Source: Bolinopsis microptera
Taxonomy: Eukaryota > Ctenophora > Tentaculata > Lobata > Bolinopsidae
NCBI RefSeq assembly: GCF_026151205.1
Contig: NC_087073.1
Span: forward strand, 13,165,837-13,225,836
Reading direction: 5' to 3'
Length of the DNA stretch: 60,000 nucleotides
A program made the translations under genes and the position numbers. The notes below the pieces were generated by a model that saw only the letters and a list, made by a program, of their open reading frames with translations, searched no databases and had not been told where the DNA came from. Of the stretch, positions 22,544 to 32,632 are shown piece by piece (the stretch's first letter is position 1; every line of letters begins with the position of its first letter).

Positions 22544-22937
22544 TATTTTATTCTATTGTCGGCTATTTTATCGGCTTAGTGGCTCAGTTGGTAAATCGAC
22601 CTGGCATTTCTCGAGGTACCAGGTTCGATTCCCGACTCTGTCACTAGCCGTGGTAGAGCATCGTCGACGCTCAGCTTAGGATCCTGAGTGGTCTATGCAG
22701 CCCCCCGGTCGACTCAGCCGAATACTCGAGAAATCGGGTGTGAGGGTTAAATGAGGAGCTGCCCATTGCAGCAAAGTCTCGGGCGAAGAAAGTATGGTAC
22801 ACACTACCTTAACCGTCACTGGCTTAATGTATAATTGAATCCTTCGGCTTCCTGTAATTGGCTGGTTACACTTGTGTAACTATGTGGCTGTTGGAATGTC
22901 CGCAGTAAAATAAGTGTTGAAATTATTAAAAAAATTG
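22544..22937 (+). mobile_element. tRNA-derived SINE, copy A, with 22-bp target duplication
   Basis: A tRNA-like head begins near 22573 (GGCTCAGTTGGTAAATCGAC as A-box region, GGTTCGATTCCCGAC as B box at about 22622-22636). A body of about 300 bp follows, with AGGAGCTGCCCATTGCAGC and TGGCTGGTTACACTTGTGTA, and a short A-rich tail. A perfect 22-bp direct repeat starting ATAATACTACTTTATC flanks it (22522-22543 and 22938-22959), as expected for LINE-dependent retroposition. A second copy is at 55028-55384 on the other strand. It lies 220 bp upstream of the first exon of the calponin-like gene. Confidence 0.85.
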
Positions 22938-23179
22938 ATAATACTACTTTATCTATTCCGGCCCTTGATCGTAATTCTATTGTGGCTAGCCTCTACTCTT
23001 ATAGTTATACTTCAACTAGAATTTTAATTCTATTGTGGTTAAATTCTACTCTTATACTTTTAAAGTTCTCGGAATTTATTTGCTTCTTTACTTTTCTGCG
23101 TAATTTACTCGAATTGTTAATAAAGATAATGAGATTATGTTTTATTTACTATTTCTACCGTCTAGCTACTCGCACAAAC

Positions 23180-23236
23180 ATGTCTCAAAACGTAAGAGCA
23201 AAGAAGTCCGGACTTAGCGCTGATATCCAGAAGAAG
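23180..23236 (+). CDS. Transgelin/calponin-like gene: alternative first coding exon 1a
   Basis: Encodes the N-terminal 19 residues, MSQNVRAKKSGLSADIQKK, ending in phase 0 at AAG|GTAAGC. The ending GLSADIQKK joins LEAKYS of exon 2 to give the usual start of a transgelin-type CH domain. Exon 1b offers a near-identical alternative, so 1a is best explained as an alternative promoter/first exon. The intron to exon 2 is 2,838 bp. The start is the only ATG in the segment and has an A at -3 (AACATGT). Promoter elements could not be identified. Confidence 0.8.
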
Positions 23237-25780
23237 GTAAGCTCATTATCAGTAATTTAATACAGTTTCCATACATCCTTCTCAAATTTAAATCACTCTC
23301 TTCTATATAAGTAAATACAAAAGTGGGCCAAAAGTCATTGGGCATACGTTGGCCTTAATAGCTTCGCCGTGTTTTATATTTGAGAGCTGTTGCTTTGCAG
23401 ATAGCATACTGTACCTTCTGGTTCGAGGATTTTGTCGTCAAAATTTGAAAATTCGAATATTTTAGACCACGCCCATTCATTATTAAAACACCTATATTGT
23501 TCTCTCTGAACATGCTGTTCAGAGAGAATTTTTTCAGAGACGGTAGATTATTACATGTTGCATCTGATCAGAAAAAATGACGTGAAACGGATTTGAAATG
23601 AATGAGTTATCAAGCATTTAGTTAGTTTATCTTGTTAGCAAAATTAATTGGGTGATATAGTAGAATTAGAGGTTAGAACTGTTTTTATTAGGAAATATCA
23701 ACTGATACGCTATGTTAGGTGTCTGAACCTCGATTAAAACTTTACTTAGAAGTAGCCGAAATTATCACTCGATTTCAACTGGTCAAAATCATACCAAACA
23801 ATTCTGCAACAATCATTTGAACTGGTTCAAATCACAGGAGATAATTATACCTCTAAAGACTTTGAAATATCACCACGCACTTTGAGACATAAAGTTAGCC
23901 GATGAGCTCATGGGGGGGTTATTAAATATTCTCAAGTGCTGTAAATGATAAAACTAAATGCCACATTATGATATCCTACACTCTTATTTACCGGTTCGGA
24001 CAGATTTATAGCATATTATATGCACCAGTTTCGAGTAGTCATGAAATATGAAATACCAAAGTATGCCTCAGATTGTAACCATGACTTCATGGTGTGTGTC
24101 AGTAGCTCGATAATGAAGTAGAATGTTCTAGAGGTCTAGACTTTGGTAGCTGTTCTGTAAGCTCCGTTGTGTCTACTTTATAGAATCTACTACATTCTCC
24201 ATGTCTAGTCTCAAAATGAGTTTTATGTCCTCTGTTAGAAGACTCCACAATTGAATATATTGATCAGGAATCATCCTCCAAATCACTAGGCAACCATAAA
24301 GGGTCGAGGGAGGGGTAATTTACTGACAAATTTTCTATTTGTCAAATTTCCACATGCAATGTTGAGGATCGCAGAGAATCCTCCGAAAGTTCGCTAAAAA
24401 TATAGCGAGGACTGAGGAGGCCATTTAATCTCCAATCTGTTCACTTAATCCTCTCCGAAGTGCGAGAAAGTAAAAGTGCAACATATTTCGCATTCCTATA
24501 CGCACGTTTAAGATGGTGGATGTTAGTGGGTCGACATGCAGGACGGATCCAAATGTTTGCTGAGTACTGAGTAGGAGAGCAAAGTACTTATGAGCTGATG
24601 TTGGTGGAGTGAGAGAGTATTAAAGGATGTCTGGTTGTAACTGGTAAAGACTAGCCTTGTCTCATCTACCAAGTTGGGTGTCAACTTTATAGATACCTCC
24701 TACTGATTGAAAGGTTTAGTATTGTTATTGGCTATTGCTCGTAATGACTACTAGGTCATAGAGTGCCTATAGTATCATGAAAAGTAAAGTTATATAATTA
24801 GCTGCACGAGCTGTGGCTGGATTAACTCATTAATAGAGTAGAAGTGAGTAGTAGCTGGATTAACACATTATTAGAGTAGAAGTGAGTAGAAGTGAGCTTC
24901 ACAGTTCGCAGAACTCTTGTCCTGTACTTATACCCATTTTGCGAGATGTAACAATCTGATTTCTGAATGCGCTCATGACCTACTCAAGGAAATATTAGGG
25001 AACGTTAGTATGTAAGAAGTGTCAGCTGGTGGGCGAGTTCATCTTAAGAGAGGGTAGCCAATGATACTTTTAATCCTTCCTAATGAGCCATGTATGTATC
25101 GTGTACTGACGATGTTAGACAAATAGCACAATAGTTAAGCACCAGCCGCCCCTGGGAGAAAGTACCTATAACTTACTTATTACAATTTACATCACTTAAT
25201 AATATACATTTACAGAGGAAAATAATATTGTAATATTCGATGTGGGGTGTACTCTTCACTAATAATAATGTACTTATGTCCGTGTACACTGTATACACTT
25301 GACTAGCCCCAGCCCCCATTGTCAGAACGATAACAAATGAGTTATTGTTAAGAAGTTCGCGTGCTGACGATCCTATGTGAGTTGTGACCTTGCCCTCCTT
25401 TTAAATCAAAACTGAAGCAGTCATTAAATCATTGAGATAGCAGCAAGCTAATTAGAGTAATAATCCTGTAGAACACATCAAATATACATGACAACATAAT
25501 GGACTGGAGTAGAGGTTCATGATGAAATGATTGGAGGACTGAGCTTCTATTTCCTGGCGAGGTTACATCATCACAGTGTCACAGCTGAGAGCTCGGGCCC
25601 TCCTGTGGAAGAGGGTGCGCGGTGTAGCAGAAGAGTGGGGGTTCTGTGGATGAGGCGGATCGTTTCGCGTTATCTTCAATATTACATTGCGGGACACTAT
25701 TATATTACCTTCAGTGTGTGCTGTTGCTTTCTTCCTCTCGCCTAATATCGTCTTATTCGTGTGTAATCTTTGTTCTAAAT
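23237..25780 (+). other. Intron/5' region between alternative exons 1a and 1b
   Basis: Holds a perfect 12-bp-stem hairpin (TTCTCTCTGAAC, 23500-23528) and an imperfect direct repeat of GCTGGATTAAC...AGAGTAGAAGTGAGTAG at 24814-24896. The last few hundred bases must contain the exon 1b promoter, but no clear TATA element is seen. Confidence 0.5.
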
Positions 25781-25834
25781 ATGTCGTCTAACCGTGCAGA
25801 GAAATCCGGCCTTTCCAGAGATATCCAGAAAAAG
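25781..25834 (+). CDS. Transgelin/calponin-like gene: alternative first coding exon 1b
   Basis: Encodes 18 residues, MSSNRAEKSGLSRDIQKK, ending in phase 0 at AAG|GTTGCT, a weaker donor than that of 1a. It differs from 1a in the variable N-terminal residues but keeps KSGLS-DIQKK. It lies only 240 bp before exon 2. Being non-repetitive, in phase and a close paralogue of 1a, it is a real alternative start rather than chance. Confidence 0.8.
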
Positions 25835-26074
25835 GTTGCTTAACTATAAAATATTCTTCATTCTATTCGTTGGGAAATTAATTTGCTGGGTTCTGTAGCA
25901 CGTTTAATGTCAATCGTTGTCGGGGTCCCCATAACCCACTGCCAAGCCACATAATAATCACCACCTTACCACTGCCCCTTAAATTTTCAAAAATTAGATT
26001 AACCACGAACTAAACACTGCCTCATTTCAACTTAAAGGTATGATTAACCACCAACTAACCACTGTTTGTTTCAG

Positions 26075-26214
26075 CTTGAAGCTAAGTACAGCCAGGATCA
26101 GGAGGCACAGTGCCGAGCATGGATTGAGGAAGTCCTCGGAGAGAAACTGTCCAACTCGGAATTGGGAATGCACAACTTCCAACAGTGCCTCAGGGACGGA
26201 CAAATCCTTTGCAA
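26075..26214 (+). CDS. Transgelin/calponin-like gene: shared exon 2 (CH domain, first part)
   Basis: After TTTCAG the exon encodes LEAKYSQDQEAQCRAWIEEV, then the segment ending FQQCLRDGQILC, and ends in phase 2 before GTAAGT. These are diagnostic of the type-3 calponin-homology domain of transgelin, calponin and Mp20: the AKY...E...WIE helix and the F...L.DG..LCKL helix. The CH domain in these proteins supports association with the actin cytoskeleton and signalling partners. The gene as a whole encodes about 195 residues, matching the 184-201 usual for the family. Confidence 0.92.
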
Positions 26215-27172
26215 GTAAGTTCCTAACCAGCGTCTATTTTACCATGTTTGTGAGGTTGTTTTAGGCATGATTGGGAATATATTTCAATTCATAGCAATTT
26301 AGAGGTTCTTTAGTTTGTTATGTTTTCCACCTGAACCCTTCCCGCAATCTTTACAACATGAATTATAAGTATCCTGTAGTCTGACTACGTTACTAATTGC
26401 TATCGGTCAGTTTGTGATTGGTTTTAAATTTACCTTTAGGGCTTGATCTTATTTTTAGAAACAACACCAGTCTGTACCAAGGAAATTTAAGCTCACATAA
26501 ATCAAATTATTGAAGCCCTAACTTTTAGAACTAGAAACCACCAATCAGTTGGTCTATAATTGTAGAATTTCAGACCTGCCGAGGCCTAAGTAGTGAGCCC
26601 TTGAAATTAAAAATACGGACAATGACATATGCTCCGCCCGAAACCTCACATGTTTAATGTTTTAATAAATTCGAACACTTTTATAAGTGCCCACATTACT
26701 TTAACAGGTCTGGTTACTTAGTTAATTAATATAAGTAATAGTTAAAGTGCAAGTTACTTCGTTCATAAACGAAGTTATAGTTCGAGTTCTACCTGAAATA
26801 TAATACGGGTGATAAAGTCTCCTCGGTACTGTGAAATTCTGCCCTGCTCACTCAAGGGGCACCTGGCACCTGGCTTCAACGGCTCTATTCTACATTATAA
26901 AAGCATAAAATCTAATTTATTCTTGAAGAATCATTACTTTGCGGTGGCCTAGGCCCTTCTACATTAACATTCCATCAAAATTATTTTAACTTTGACACCA
27001 ATATTCTCGTACAAAAGCCCATCTCAGAATTTAATAAGTTGGCTAGGAATTTATGTAACAAAATATTCTTCTCTGTTCTACCAAGAGTTAGTGTTGTAAC
27101 ACGAGCACATATTATGTTGGTGAGTAACTAATGAATTAATATATTCCCCTTGTAACGGAGTTATGATTACAG

Positions 27173-27242
27173 GCTCCTCAACACTCTCAACGGAGAGCCC
27201 CTCGTCAAGAAGATTAACCAACAGAAGATGGCCTTCAAACAG
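27173..27242 (+). CDS. Transgelin/calponin-like gene: shared exon 3 (CH domain, middle)
   Basis: After TTACAG the exon completes the lysine codon split from exon 2 and encodes LLNTLNGEPLVKKINQQKMA followed by FKQ, ending in phase 0 at CAG|GTTAGA. INQQKMAFKQMEN across the next junction is the classic KI...K.AFKQMENI motif of the CH domain. Confidence 0.9.
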
Positions 27243-28753
27243 GTTAGAGTCAATTCATTACTAATATAATACAATATAACGTAATATGATATAATATTAT
27301 ATTGTAATACTTTCAACACTACTATATAACAAATAATTTGAGTGCTATGTAACCTGGCAGTAACGTTGAATAGGACTTTGAGGGGGTCTGTAGTCCCCCC
27401 GCATAGTATGTTTGTGTTTCACTGATTTGTAAACTGAAGACGTAAATATAGTATAATCGTTATTATATGGTGGATGTTGATGGGATGCGGCGAGCTTTTG
27501 TAATCAAGGATTCTGTAGGAAGTGCAAATTTTTCAAATCATATCAACTTGAACCTAGAAGTTGTGTTGCGTTTGTCTATTGATCGTGTTTTCATTCTGAC
27601 TCAATAAATCTGTGGCATAAAAGCTATGATCTTCACAAAGTGTCATTAGTATTAATCATTTAGATTTGTCTAATTAAACCTGTAATTTCTACACGCGCTA
27701 CACACTTGCAATATGTTAGAGCCCTAAACAACAGTTAATATGTCCAAATTTAAGAATTAATATCAAATTTCTGCTCCCCACTAAATGAAAACTGTGGTGT
27801 GCTAAATTATATCCCCTGGTCTCGTCTCAGAATCGCTTATTCTAAATAATTACAGCCCCGATGAAGTCAAGAGGTACAACTGTCGTATTTTAGGCTGAAA
27901 TGCTTGCTGTAAGTTGTTAGATGCACAAATAGAAGGAGTGCAACGTGCACACATACCACTCCGCACACATTCTTAGCAAAGCTTATTGATAATAGATGAA
28001 GCCTCCGATTAGTACATGTCCACACTCCACCAATAGTTAAGCGGCATTTCATCACATGATCGAGCAGAATTATTTGTGTACCAATAGCTGAGCCGTGTTT
28101 GATCACGTGATCCGACAGAAGTGTCACGTGACCCGACCAGACATTATCTGGGTCCTTGTAGGGTTTCCCCATATTTAATACTCTCACTCACATAATTATA
28201 CTCCAGCTATTATGCTGCTAACTAATCGCACTTCTGACAGCGTGATCATCTCCTAGTCCTACACAAGCACGAATAACTCCTCAAAATAGGCTTCCACACA
28301 GGATTTCTAACAAGCGGCTATGAAGTCGTTTACCAGTATTACCTTTTACAAAATTTAGTTGATGTCTGCGGCTTTGGAGGGTAAAAGTCCAAACATTTAT
28401 TCCTCACCTCTAACATACTACCAACAAGCTATGCGTGCCGAAATGAAGTTATTTAGATTTTACAGTCCACTTTCTCATAAAATGTTTATTGTCAGTGGCA
28501 CGAGTACCCGCTACTCTAATCGAGAAATGCCTGAAAACTTTGCTGAGTCTAAACTCTAATGGGACAAAATGATTTAGCAAATAACTATAGGTGCTAGACC
28601 TTAGAGCTTAGACATGGTCTATTTGTTAGTACATAAATCAAGAACATGCGGATCGTCAATGTCTAGATAGATTATACTATGTACTGTTATTGTTTTTTTT
28701 ACTGCATTTTAATTGTAAAATATTATTAAAGATATTAACAAGAATATTTTCAG

Positions 28754-28858
28754 ATGGAGAACATCGAACAGTTCATCAAGGGATGCAAGATCTTTGGACT
28801 CAAGGACGGAGATATCTTCCAGACTGCTGATTTGTACGAGTGCCAAAACATGAGCCAG
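28754..28858 (+). CDS. Transgelin/calponin-like gene: shared exon 4 (CH domain, last part)
   Basis: 35 codons beginning MENIEQFIKGCKIFGLKDGD and ending FQTADLYECQNMSQ, ending in phase 0 at CAG|GTAAGA. Family members have MENI..F......G....D.FQTVDL.E..NM.QV here, so exon 4 completes the helix before the last CH strand. The V after NMSQ is supplied by the first codon of most terminal exons (GTN, or ATC in 5d). Exon 4 is the common splice donor for all six tails. Confidence 0.92.
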
Positions 28859-29156
28859 GTAAGAAAACTGTCACTAATTTCACTCATTTCAATTTCACTC
28901 ATTTCACTTTCACTAGCTTCTCTATTTCCCATATCTTCTGCTGAAATGTACCCTCGCTCCATAATCCTAGATATAGAATCACGTCATAAACGCCTGACCC
29001 TTCCCTGGATCGCATTTCCGGAGATATAATCATATATTCACACCGAAAATAGGCATTAGGTATATGTTCCCTGTAACCAGATAACCAATTCTCACCGGAT
29101 GACAATCTTGCCCTCTTTACAATGGTACGATAAGTAAACCTGCAATCCTGACCGCA

Positions 29157-29190
29157 TGACGTCACCGCATGACGTCACCACATAACGTCA
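29157..29190 (+). promoter_or_regulatory. Three tandem CRE-like sites
   Basis: TGACGTCA at 29157-29164 and 29170-29177, and TAACGTCA at 29183-29190, in a 13-bp tandem repeat (GCATGACGTCACC type). TGACGTCA is the consensus CREB/ATF palindrome. Whether it acts as an intronic enhancer cannot be told from sequence. Confidence 0.35.
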
Positions 29191-30263
29191 CCACATACCA
29201 ATCATTCCACCTCCACCATTCCTCTCATCAACTCTACTAATTCAGTTAACAGCACACTCACTATGTCACTTAACTATGCACCGATAATGTTTCTCTTGGG
29301 CGAGACAGAATATTCCAGAAATGAATTCGCAAAAACGAGGCTCCGTCGCCTTTTCTTAATTTTTAAAAAGAGAAGTAAAGAAGCTTTAAAAGATAGTAAA
29401 ATGTAGGGTTTATGAAAGATTACACCCTGCTAAAGAAGTCAGAGTATCGTATTACTTATTATCATTCAACATCCCTCTCCACAAGAGAGGGATGTGAGTG
29501 ATAGTTTATAGTTAATATACACTCAGTAAACCCTGGGATATTCTGTCCACCTAAACTCACCCCTCATTAATTGATATAATTACTTAATTAATCACTTAAT
29601 TACTGAACAGTTGTGAAGCATTCTATGTGTTGTGTTTTCCGTGAAACGTGTGACAAGCGAGTGTGACATGCCAATTTTTATCAAAAACTTTCGTGAAGCA
29701 GTGCGAGTGCGAGTGCGTACAAAGCCTCCAGTGCAAAGTTGGCTATTTGCCAACACGTTTGATTAAATCCCGCGAATTAAAACGAAGCCTTTAATTTTAT
29801 TTCGAAAGTTTAAATTCAAATTTGTTAGTGAAGCATGAATTGTGGTGCGAAGCATCATCTTGAGAAAGATAAGACGAATCAGCGACTTATGGATTATTGT
29901 GGAGAAAGGTGAGAGAGAAATACTGTGCGATGTGATAATATATAGTGAAACAAAATACGAAGCACTTTCGAAGCATCTGATAATGTGATATAAGCACTGT
30001 AATAAATATTAAGGAACTTATTGTTATCGAGCTGATAATAAGCACCCTAAAGATCTGATATGTCTGATAATGAGACTATAATTAATAATTAATTAAATAC
30101 GACCTAAGATTATAGAATATAATACAAATCTAGCTAAGATTACACAAAGCACGTTCTAATAACTCCTGGTTGTGCCAATACAACTTAACCTTATAAAACA
30201 GCCGATAAGAAAGTACCTCGCACCCTGTTAACGGTGCTTAATCATTGGAGTCATATGGTATTT

Positions 30264-30771
30264 ACCGCTGCAGTCCAGGCGTCAGTTCTCATCTGGTATT
30301 ATTACCGCTGCAGTCCAGGCGTCAGTTCTCATCTGGTATTATTACCGCTGCAGTCCAGGCGTCAGTTCTCATCTGGTATTATTACCGCTGCAGTCCAGGC
30401 GTCAGTTCTCATCTGGTATTATTACCGCTGCAGTCCAGGCGTCAGTTCTCATTTGGTATTTACCGCTGCAGTCCAGGCGTCAGTTCTCATCTGGTATTTA
30501 CCGCTGCAGTCCAGGCGTCAGTTCTCATCTGGTATTATTACCGCTGCAGTCCAGGCGTCAGTTCTCACCTGGTATTATTACCGCTGCAGTCCAGGCGACA
30601 GTTCTCATCTGGTATTTACCGCTGCAGTCCAGGCGTCAGTTCTCATCTGGTATTTACCGCTGTAGTCCAGGCGTCAATTCTCATCTAGTATTATTACCGC
30701 TGCAGTCCAGGCGTCAGTTCTCATCTGGTATTATTACCGCTGCAGCCAGGCGTCAGTTCTCATCTGACGTG
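30264..30771 (+). repeat. Minisatellite, 13 units of 38 or 40 bp
   Basis: Units begin ACCGCTGCAGTCCAGGCGTC, continue AGTTCTCATCTGG, and differ in the linker TATTATT (40 bp) or TATTT (38 bp). Starts are at 30264, 30304, 30344, 30384, 30424, 30462, 30500, 30540, 30580, 30618, 30656, 30696 and 30736. Very few substitutions separate units, so the array is young. Every complete unit but two keeps a CTGCAG core. The long frames running through it are artefacts of a stop-free unit. Confidence 0.95.
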
Positions 30772-31464
30772 GTGGATCAAGAAGTCAGCTCCTAAAATCA
30801 CGTACCTGTCTCTGCGAATAGTCAACATCTTGCATTTGACCTGCGTACAACTTTACAGTTATTAGCCCATTCCCGTGTGAATATATCACTCAAGGTACTT
30901 GAAATAGGCTCAAGGTACTTGCAACTAGCAGTATTAATGCTATTATGGTACTCCAGGCTTTTGATATTACTCAATATGATACTTGAATCCTATTTATTCG
31001 TTAGTCTAAAAAGAGCTTGTAAGATTGTTAAAGATGGTCAAAGATGCGCAGTGTGATGAAGGTTGTTAGTAAAGAATGTACCTTCAGAAACAAACTATTG
31101 AGGTGCTCCAGATTACCGTGTCTAGGATTCCGAGATTCCAGTAGTTTTAGCCTATAAATGTGATATTATATTTAATCGGTCTGCTCCGTTGGCAAACTCA
31201 TTAATAAGTTTGAATATTGACAGAAGTGTGTCCGATTAGTGTTTCTTTATAAAACTCCCTGACTTTCGTTTTAATCCGTCCACCCTAGCCGGTCCGTTGA
31301 ATTGTTAGTTAACACTCGTGAATATTGTGTGAACTCTCTGAATCCCATGTTATTCTGTCCTTGAGACCCGGTTTATAATTATACACTGTTACTCTCTGTG
31401 TGAAAGCTGAGTATTAGATCGTGTCATTTGTAATATAGAGTGTGCTTAATAAATAAAGAGCTTT

Positions 31465-31599
31465 ATTTGTGTGCTATGCTGAAGTGTGCGATATATGGAG
31501 CTATATTTGTGCGCGGTATGGAGCTACTGTGTGCTATGCTGAAGTATGCGATATATGGAGCTATATTTGTGTGCGGTATGGAGCTACTGTGTGCTATAA
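31465..31599 (+). repeat. 60-bp tandem duplication upstream of exon 5a
   Basis: Two full copies and a partial third of a 60-bp unit containing GTGCTATGCTGAAGT and CGATATATGGAGCTATATTT, starting at 31471, 31531 and 31591. It lies 85 bp before the exon 5a acceptor. Confidence 0.85.
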
Positions 31600-31683
31600 C
31601 GGAAGGATTGAGCATGATAGTGAGGAATAAAGAGTGAGAAGTGGTAGAAGTGCACTGTCTCCCTCATCCTACTATCTCTCCAG

Positions 31684-31899
31684 GTTAATGTCGCTCTTTA
31701 CGCTGTAAGTGCCGTCTCCATTAAGAACGGCTGGACAGGGCCCTCTATCGGGGTAAAGCTGTCACAGAAGAACGAGAGAACGTTCACAGAGCAACAGATG
31801 AATGACGGCAAGACGGTGATAGGTCTTCAGTACGGCACTAACAAGGGGGCCAGCCAAGCGGGCATGAATATCGGCAAAACTAGGCACATCATGGACTAG
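31684..31899 (+). CDS. Transgelin/calponin-like gene: alternative terminal exon 5a
   Basis: Begins V-N-V-A-L-Y-A-V-S-A-V in phase 0 after CTCTCCAG and ends in TAG, 71 residues. It completes the CH domain and then carries one calponin-like repeat: VIGLQYGTNKGASQAGM followed by NIGKTRHIMD. The canonical repeat is IGLQMGTNKGASQAGM, an actin-contact element. This exon is the closest of the six to that consensus and keeps the NKGASQ core, so it is predicted to bind actin. It is the first tail reached from exon 4. Confidence 0.9.
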   Translation, partial: VNVALYAVSAVSIKNGWTGPSIGVKLSQKNERTFTEQQMNDGKTVIGLQYGTNKGASQAGMNIGKTRHIMD

Positions 31900-32416
31900 T
31901 GTAGTCACTAGTGTAGGACCGCCAGATAATATTCATATTGAACTGTTTACATTCATGATTATACTATGAGGACTTTTAGGTTTTTGCTTTGATTACATTT
32001 ATTAAGATTAAACTAATTGTGGCATTTTTCAAGTTTTTTTCAATTTTTCAGATTTTCATGATCATAGCCCAACGATTTAAGATATTTTTCGAAATGTCAG
32101 TGAAATCTGGAAATTACAGCAAAAGATTATTGGCCATAAGATTATTCCAACTGGTGCCTGTGGCTGATGGCAACGGCACAATGATTAACATGACTAGTAT
32201 TACGATGTAAACAATTACTTGATTCTCCAACGGCACCACATGATCCACCAAGATATCCAGAGCAACACTATCCGGGCTCCAAAGCAAGATTCTAGAACTC
32301 CATAGCAACACCCCTAATCTCCATAGCAACACGCTGATCTCCATGGCAACACCCTAAATCCTGATCTCCATAGCAACCCTAGTATAAGCGCAGCAGCTAA
32401 CCCTCGTATGTATCAG
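31900..32416 (+). promoter_or_regulatory. 3' UTR of 5a, then tandem CCATAGCAAC motifs before exon 5b
   Basis: A possible ATTAAA polyadenylation signal is at 32007-32012. Before exon 5b, CCATAGCAAC occurs at 32300, 32321 and 32368 and CCATGGCAAC at 32341, with degenerate versions at 32257 and near 32278, spaced about 20-27 bp. The same motif (CTCCATAGCAACACCCTG) precedes exon 5c but no other tail that I could find. It is a candidate splice-selection or RFX-like element, or a relic of the duplication that made 5b and 5c. Confidence 0.45.
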
Positions 32417-32632
32417 GTTCTATGCACCCTATACGCTGTGGGCTCTGTGGCCAGTAAGAACGGTTACACTGGAGCCTCTATTGGAGCGACGATATCTGAA
32501 GCTAACCCTAGAGAGTTCAGTGACGAGCAGCTTAAGCAGGGTGACACTATGATAGGCCTGCAAATGGGGAGTCATAAGGGGGCCAGTCAATCTGGCATGA
32601 ACATTGGCAAATCTAGGAGTATCATGGATTAA
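32417..32632 (+). CDS. Transgelin/calponin-like gene: alternative terminal exon 5b
   Basis: 71 residues in phase 0 after TATCAG: VLCTLYAVGSVASKNGYTG, then EFSDEQLKQGDTMIGLQMG and SHKGASQSGMNIGKSRSIMD, ending TAA. The repeat is canonical (IGLQMGSHKGASQSGM). It shares the 216-bp size and reading phase of 5a, so it can replace 5a exactly. It can only be used if 5a is skipped, because 5a carries a stop. Confidence 0.92.
   Translation, partial: VLCTLYAVGSVASKNGYTGASIGATISEANPREFSDEQLKQGDTMIGLQMGSHKGASQSGMNIGKSRSIMD

Larger units (their letters stand above)
28859..31683 (+). other. Intron 4 (to the first terminal exon), repeat-rich
   Basis: A 2,825-bp intron when exon 5a is used. It contains a triplet of 13-bp units with CRE-like TGACGTCA (29157-29190), a 13-unit minisatellite (30264-30771) and a 60-bp duplication (31465-31599). 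The last 30 bases before 31684 form a strong pyrimidine tract ending CTCTCCAG. Confidence 0.7.

Noticed and set aside
22573-22645. tRNA gene
   Set aside because: The head resembles a tRNA but is followed by the SINE body shared with 55028-55384 and flanked by a target duplication; the acceptor stem does not pair.
30234-30688. Open frames of 143 and 147 codons with a repeated peptide
   Set aside because: The minisatellite unit has no stop in two frames. Unit lengths of 38 and 40 shift the frame between units, so no fixed protein is encoded.
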